NCBI RefSeq assembly: GCF_965216415.1
Contig: NZ_CBDCFU010000002.1
From: Marivita sp003149565
Lineage (GTDB): Bacteria; Pseudomonadota; Alphaproteobacteria; Rhodobacterales; Rhodobacteraceae
DNA length: 64,000 bases
Reading direction: 5' to 3' (one strand)
Shown here piece by piece: positions 62,944 through 64,000 of the stretch (the first letter of the stretch is position 1; the number at the start of each line of letters is the position of its first letter). Made by a program: the position numbers and the translations under genes. The notes under the pieces are model-generated. The model searched no databases. It saw nothing but the letters and a program-made list of their open reading frames with translations, and had not been told where the DNA came from.

Positions 62944-64000
62944 CTAACGCGCTGCGCTTGGATCGAAATCCGAATATCCAAGCATCATGTAGTCGCGCGG
63001 ATAGGCGTCGCGGCAGAGCTTTTCCAAGCTGTGATCATAGATCGTGACAAGCCGTTCCAAATTCGGATCGATGGCAGAGTCCCACGTTGGTGGGTCCGAT
63101 ACACCCAACCGGACTGCGATGTCTGGAAGCGCTGTCGCAAGATCGTCCTCGCGAAGTGCGGAATCCGGTAGGCAGAATTCGGACATGCCCTGCAGGCAAG
63201 TGACCTGACTTGCCCAATGCGCATCGACACGAATACTGGTCTGTCCGTTCAGGTTTGAGCGCAGAAAGTGCAAAAACGCTCCGAATGCCCGTTTATGAGC
63301 AGCAAGATCGTACCCGGGATCATTGTCTCGCTCTGGCAGAACCAATCCGTGAAACCGCATAAGCTGATGCCGGATCTTGGCAAAACTGCCCGGTCCTGTG
63401 CTGAGAATCTTGTCGCAGAATGCGGCGTGTGCCCTGACCAAAGGATGGCGCAAGACGGTAAAGCGGTGGTGGCCGGGATGCTCCTGAAGCCAGCCGCGCA
63501 GGCTTTTCTGATTGAATTTCGTGATCAATTCCGAACTATCATCGCCCAATGATGACATCCAGCTTCGGACCTGATCCTCCGGTCCAGACCGGATTGGCAG
63601 ATAGAGAAGCGGATACTGGGCGCTTGCCACATAGGAAGGCACGACAGGTCCGCGACGCGGTTCGAAATTCGGAGTGCGTGTGAGATCAAAGCGATCCAGA
63701 GCGCGCAACGCCGCTTGCATCTCGTCGAAATTGGCCACTTTGTCCGCCAGAGGCTGCGGGTTCTGGGGCTTGAGGTTTGTCTTGAATGTATCCGGCTCCG
63801 CCTCTGCGCCCAACCATCGGGCCAGCCCGCTCAGGACTTCGGTGTCGTGCAGATCATCATAACCGACATGGAAAGCGCTTTGGCCTGTCACTTGCAGCGC
63901 CCGCATGATCTCAAGTTGAAAGCTTTGCGTTTGTCCAAGATGGCGTTCAAACTCGTGCAGATCGAAATGTGCTTTTGCGTCTTTTCGGTTCTTGACGTTG
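62944..64000 (-). CDS. Sulfotransferase-like protein, 5' end outside the window
   Basis: The frame stays open from the stop at 62944 up to the right edge (351 full codons visible); an internal ATG at 63906 is not the true start, because the translation upstream (KAHFDLHEFERHLGQTQSF) continues the fold. The visible part holds the C-terminal half of a first domain (VTGQSAFHVGYDDL) and a second segment with FTVLRHPLVRAHAAFCDKIL, close to the 3'-phosphate motif of family 2 sulfotransferases. So this may be a two-domain sulfotransferase. Convergent with ptsN. Confidence 0.72.
   Translation of the reverse strand, partial: NVKNRKDAKAHFDLHEFERHLGQTQSFQLEIMRALQVTGQSAFHVGYDDLHDTEVLSGLARWLGAEAEPDTFKTNLKPQNPQPLADKVANFDEMQAALRALDRFDLTRTPNFEPRRGPVVPSYVASAQYPLLYLPIRSGPEDQVRSWMSSLGDDSSELITKFNQKSLRGWLQEHPGHHRFTVLRHPLVRAHAAFCDKILSTGPGSFAKIRHQLMRFHGLVLPERDNDPGYDLAAHKRAFGAFLHFLRSNLNGQTSIRVDAHWASQVTCLQGMSEFCLPDSALREDDLATALPDIAVRLGVSDPPTWDSAIDPNLERLVTIYDHSLEKLCRDAYPRDYMMLGYSDFDPSAAR

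Noticed and set aside
62934..62952. AGCGCG..CGCGCT hairpin between ptsN and the sulfotransferase gene
   Set aside because: Only six base pairs, no T run, and it overlaps the stop codon of the minus-strand gene; not enough for a terminator call.

Overview
The window looks like chromosomal DNA from an alphaproteobacterium of the Rhodobacteraceae (Roseobacter group). The support is high GC content, many ATGA or GTGA gene overlaps, an FzlA-like GST-fold protein, a pyrB operon carrying a degenerate dihydroorotase, a Core-2/I-branching-type glycosyltransferase with a C-terminal domain typical of this family, and a perfect CtrA-type TTAA-N7-TTAA box. Almost all genes are ordinary chromosomal genes. 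I see no insertion sequence, prophage, CRISPR array, rRNA or tRNA. The last gene (62944-64000, minus strand) runs off the right edge.

Layout. 0-6 kb: mtgA, fzlA-like, queG, a lone hyuA, msrB-msrA. 6-10 kb (minus): pyrB, a tail-anchored protein, a PH-like membrane protein, a metal-ligand-less dihydroorotase (pyrX type) and plsY, tightly packed. 10-18.5 kb: a lipoprotein, a family-4-like uracil-DNA glycosylase, moaB, an RND adaptor/permease pair, a DsbD-N-like protein, yqgE. 18.6-31 kb: a metallo-beta-lactamase-fold hydrolase with a long acyl-CoA dehydrogenase, tsaC/sua5, a Tat-exported MBL hydrolase, an orphan TRAP binding protein, rsmD with an NAD(P)H:ferredoxin-reductase-like flavoprotein, a peroxiredoxin, alkB, mutY, a DUF721 (DciA-like) protein and a DsbA-like protein. 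31-40 kb: a secreted RTX/DUF4214 protein preceded by the CtrA box, then a four-gene minus-strand MoxR/DUF58/BatA-DUF4159/large membrane protein operon with a divergent DUF1285 gene. 40-45 kb: sulfotransferase, glycosyltransferase, hinT, a YadG-like ABC ATPase, a zinc-finger protein and a Pr6Pr membrane protein. 45-52.6 kb: polA, a YcaQ-like glycosylase, then a three-gene operon of unknown function (M19-fold protein, 559-residue unknown, DUF3726). 52.6-58 kb: adenosine-kinase-like PfkB protein with nth, GNAT, an Ada-type methyltransferase, an OmpA lipoprotein, an FMN reductase and a sugar transferase. 58.3-59.2 kb: a 910-base AT-richer gap without a convincing gene. 59-64 kb: an RNase D-like exonuclease, lptC-lptA-lptB, hpf, ptsN (without rpoN), and a partial sulfotransferase.

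Themes: DNA base repair (UDG, MutY, Nth, Ada, YcaQ-like, PolA), envelope building and decoration (MtgA, Lpt, RND, OmpA, sugar transferase, sulfotransferases, MoxR operon), and redox repair (MsrAB, peroxiredoxin, Dsb-like proteins). The most promising points for new biology are the M19-like/559-residue/DUF3726 operon, the pyrB operon with its catalytically dead DHOase and two unknown membrane proteins, a UDG lacking the usual Fe-S cysteines, and two kinds of palindromic intergenic elements. All start sites and functional calls come from reading the sequence and remembered family signatures; no database search was run.
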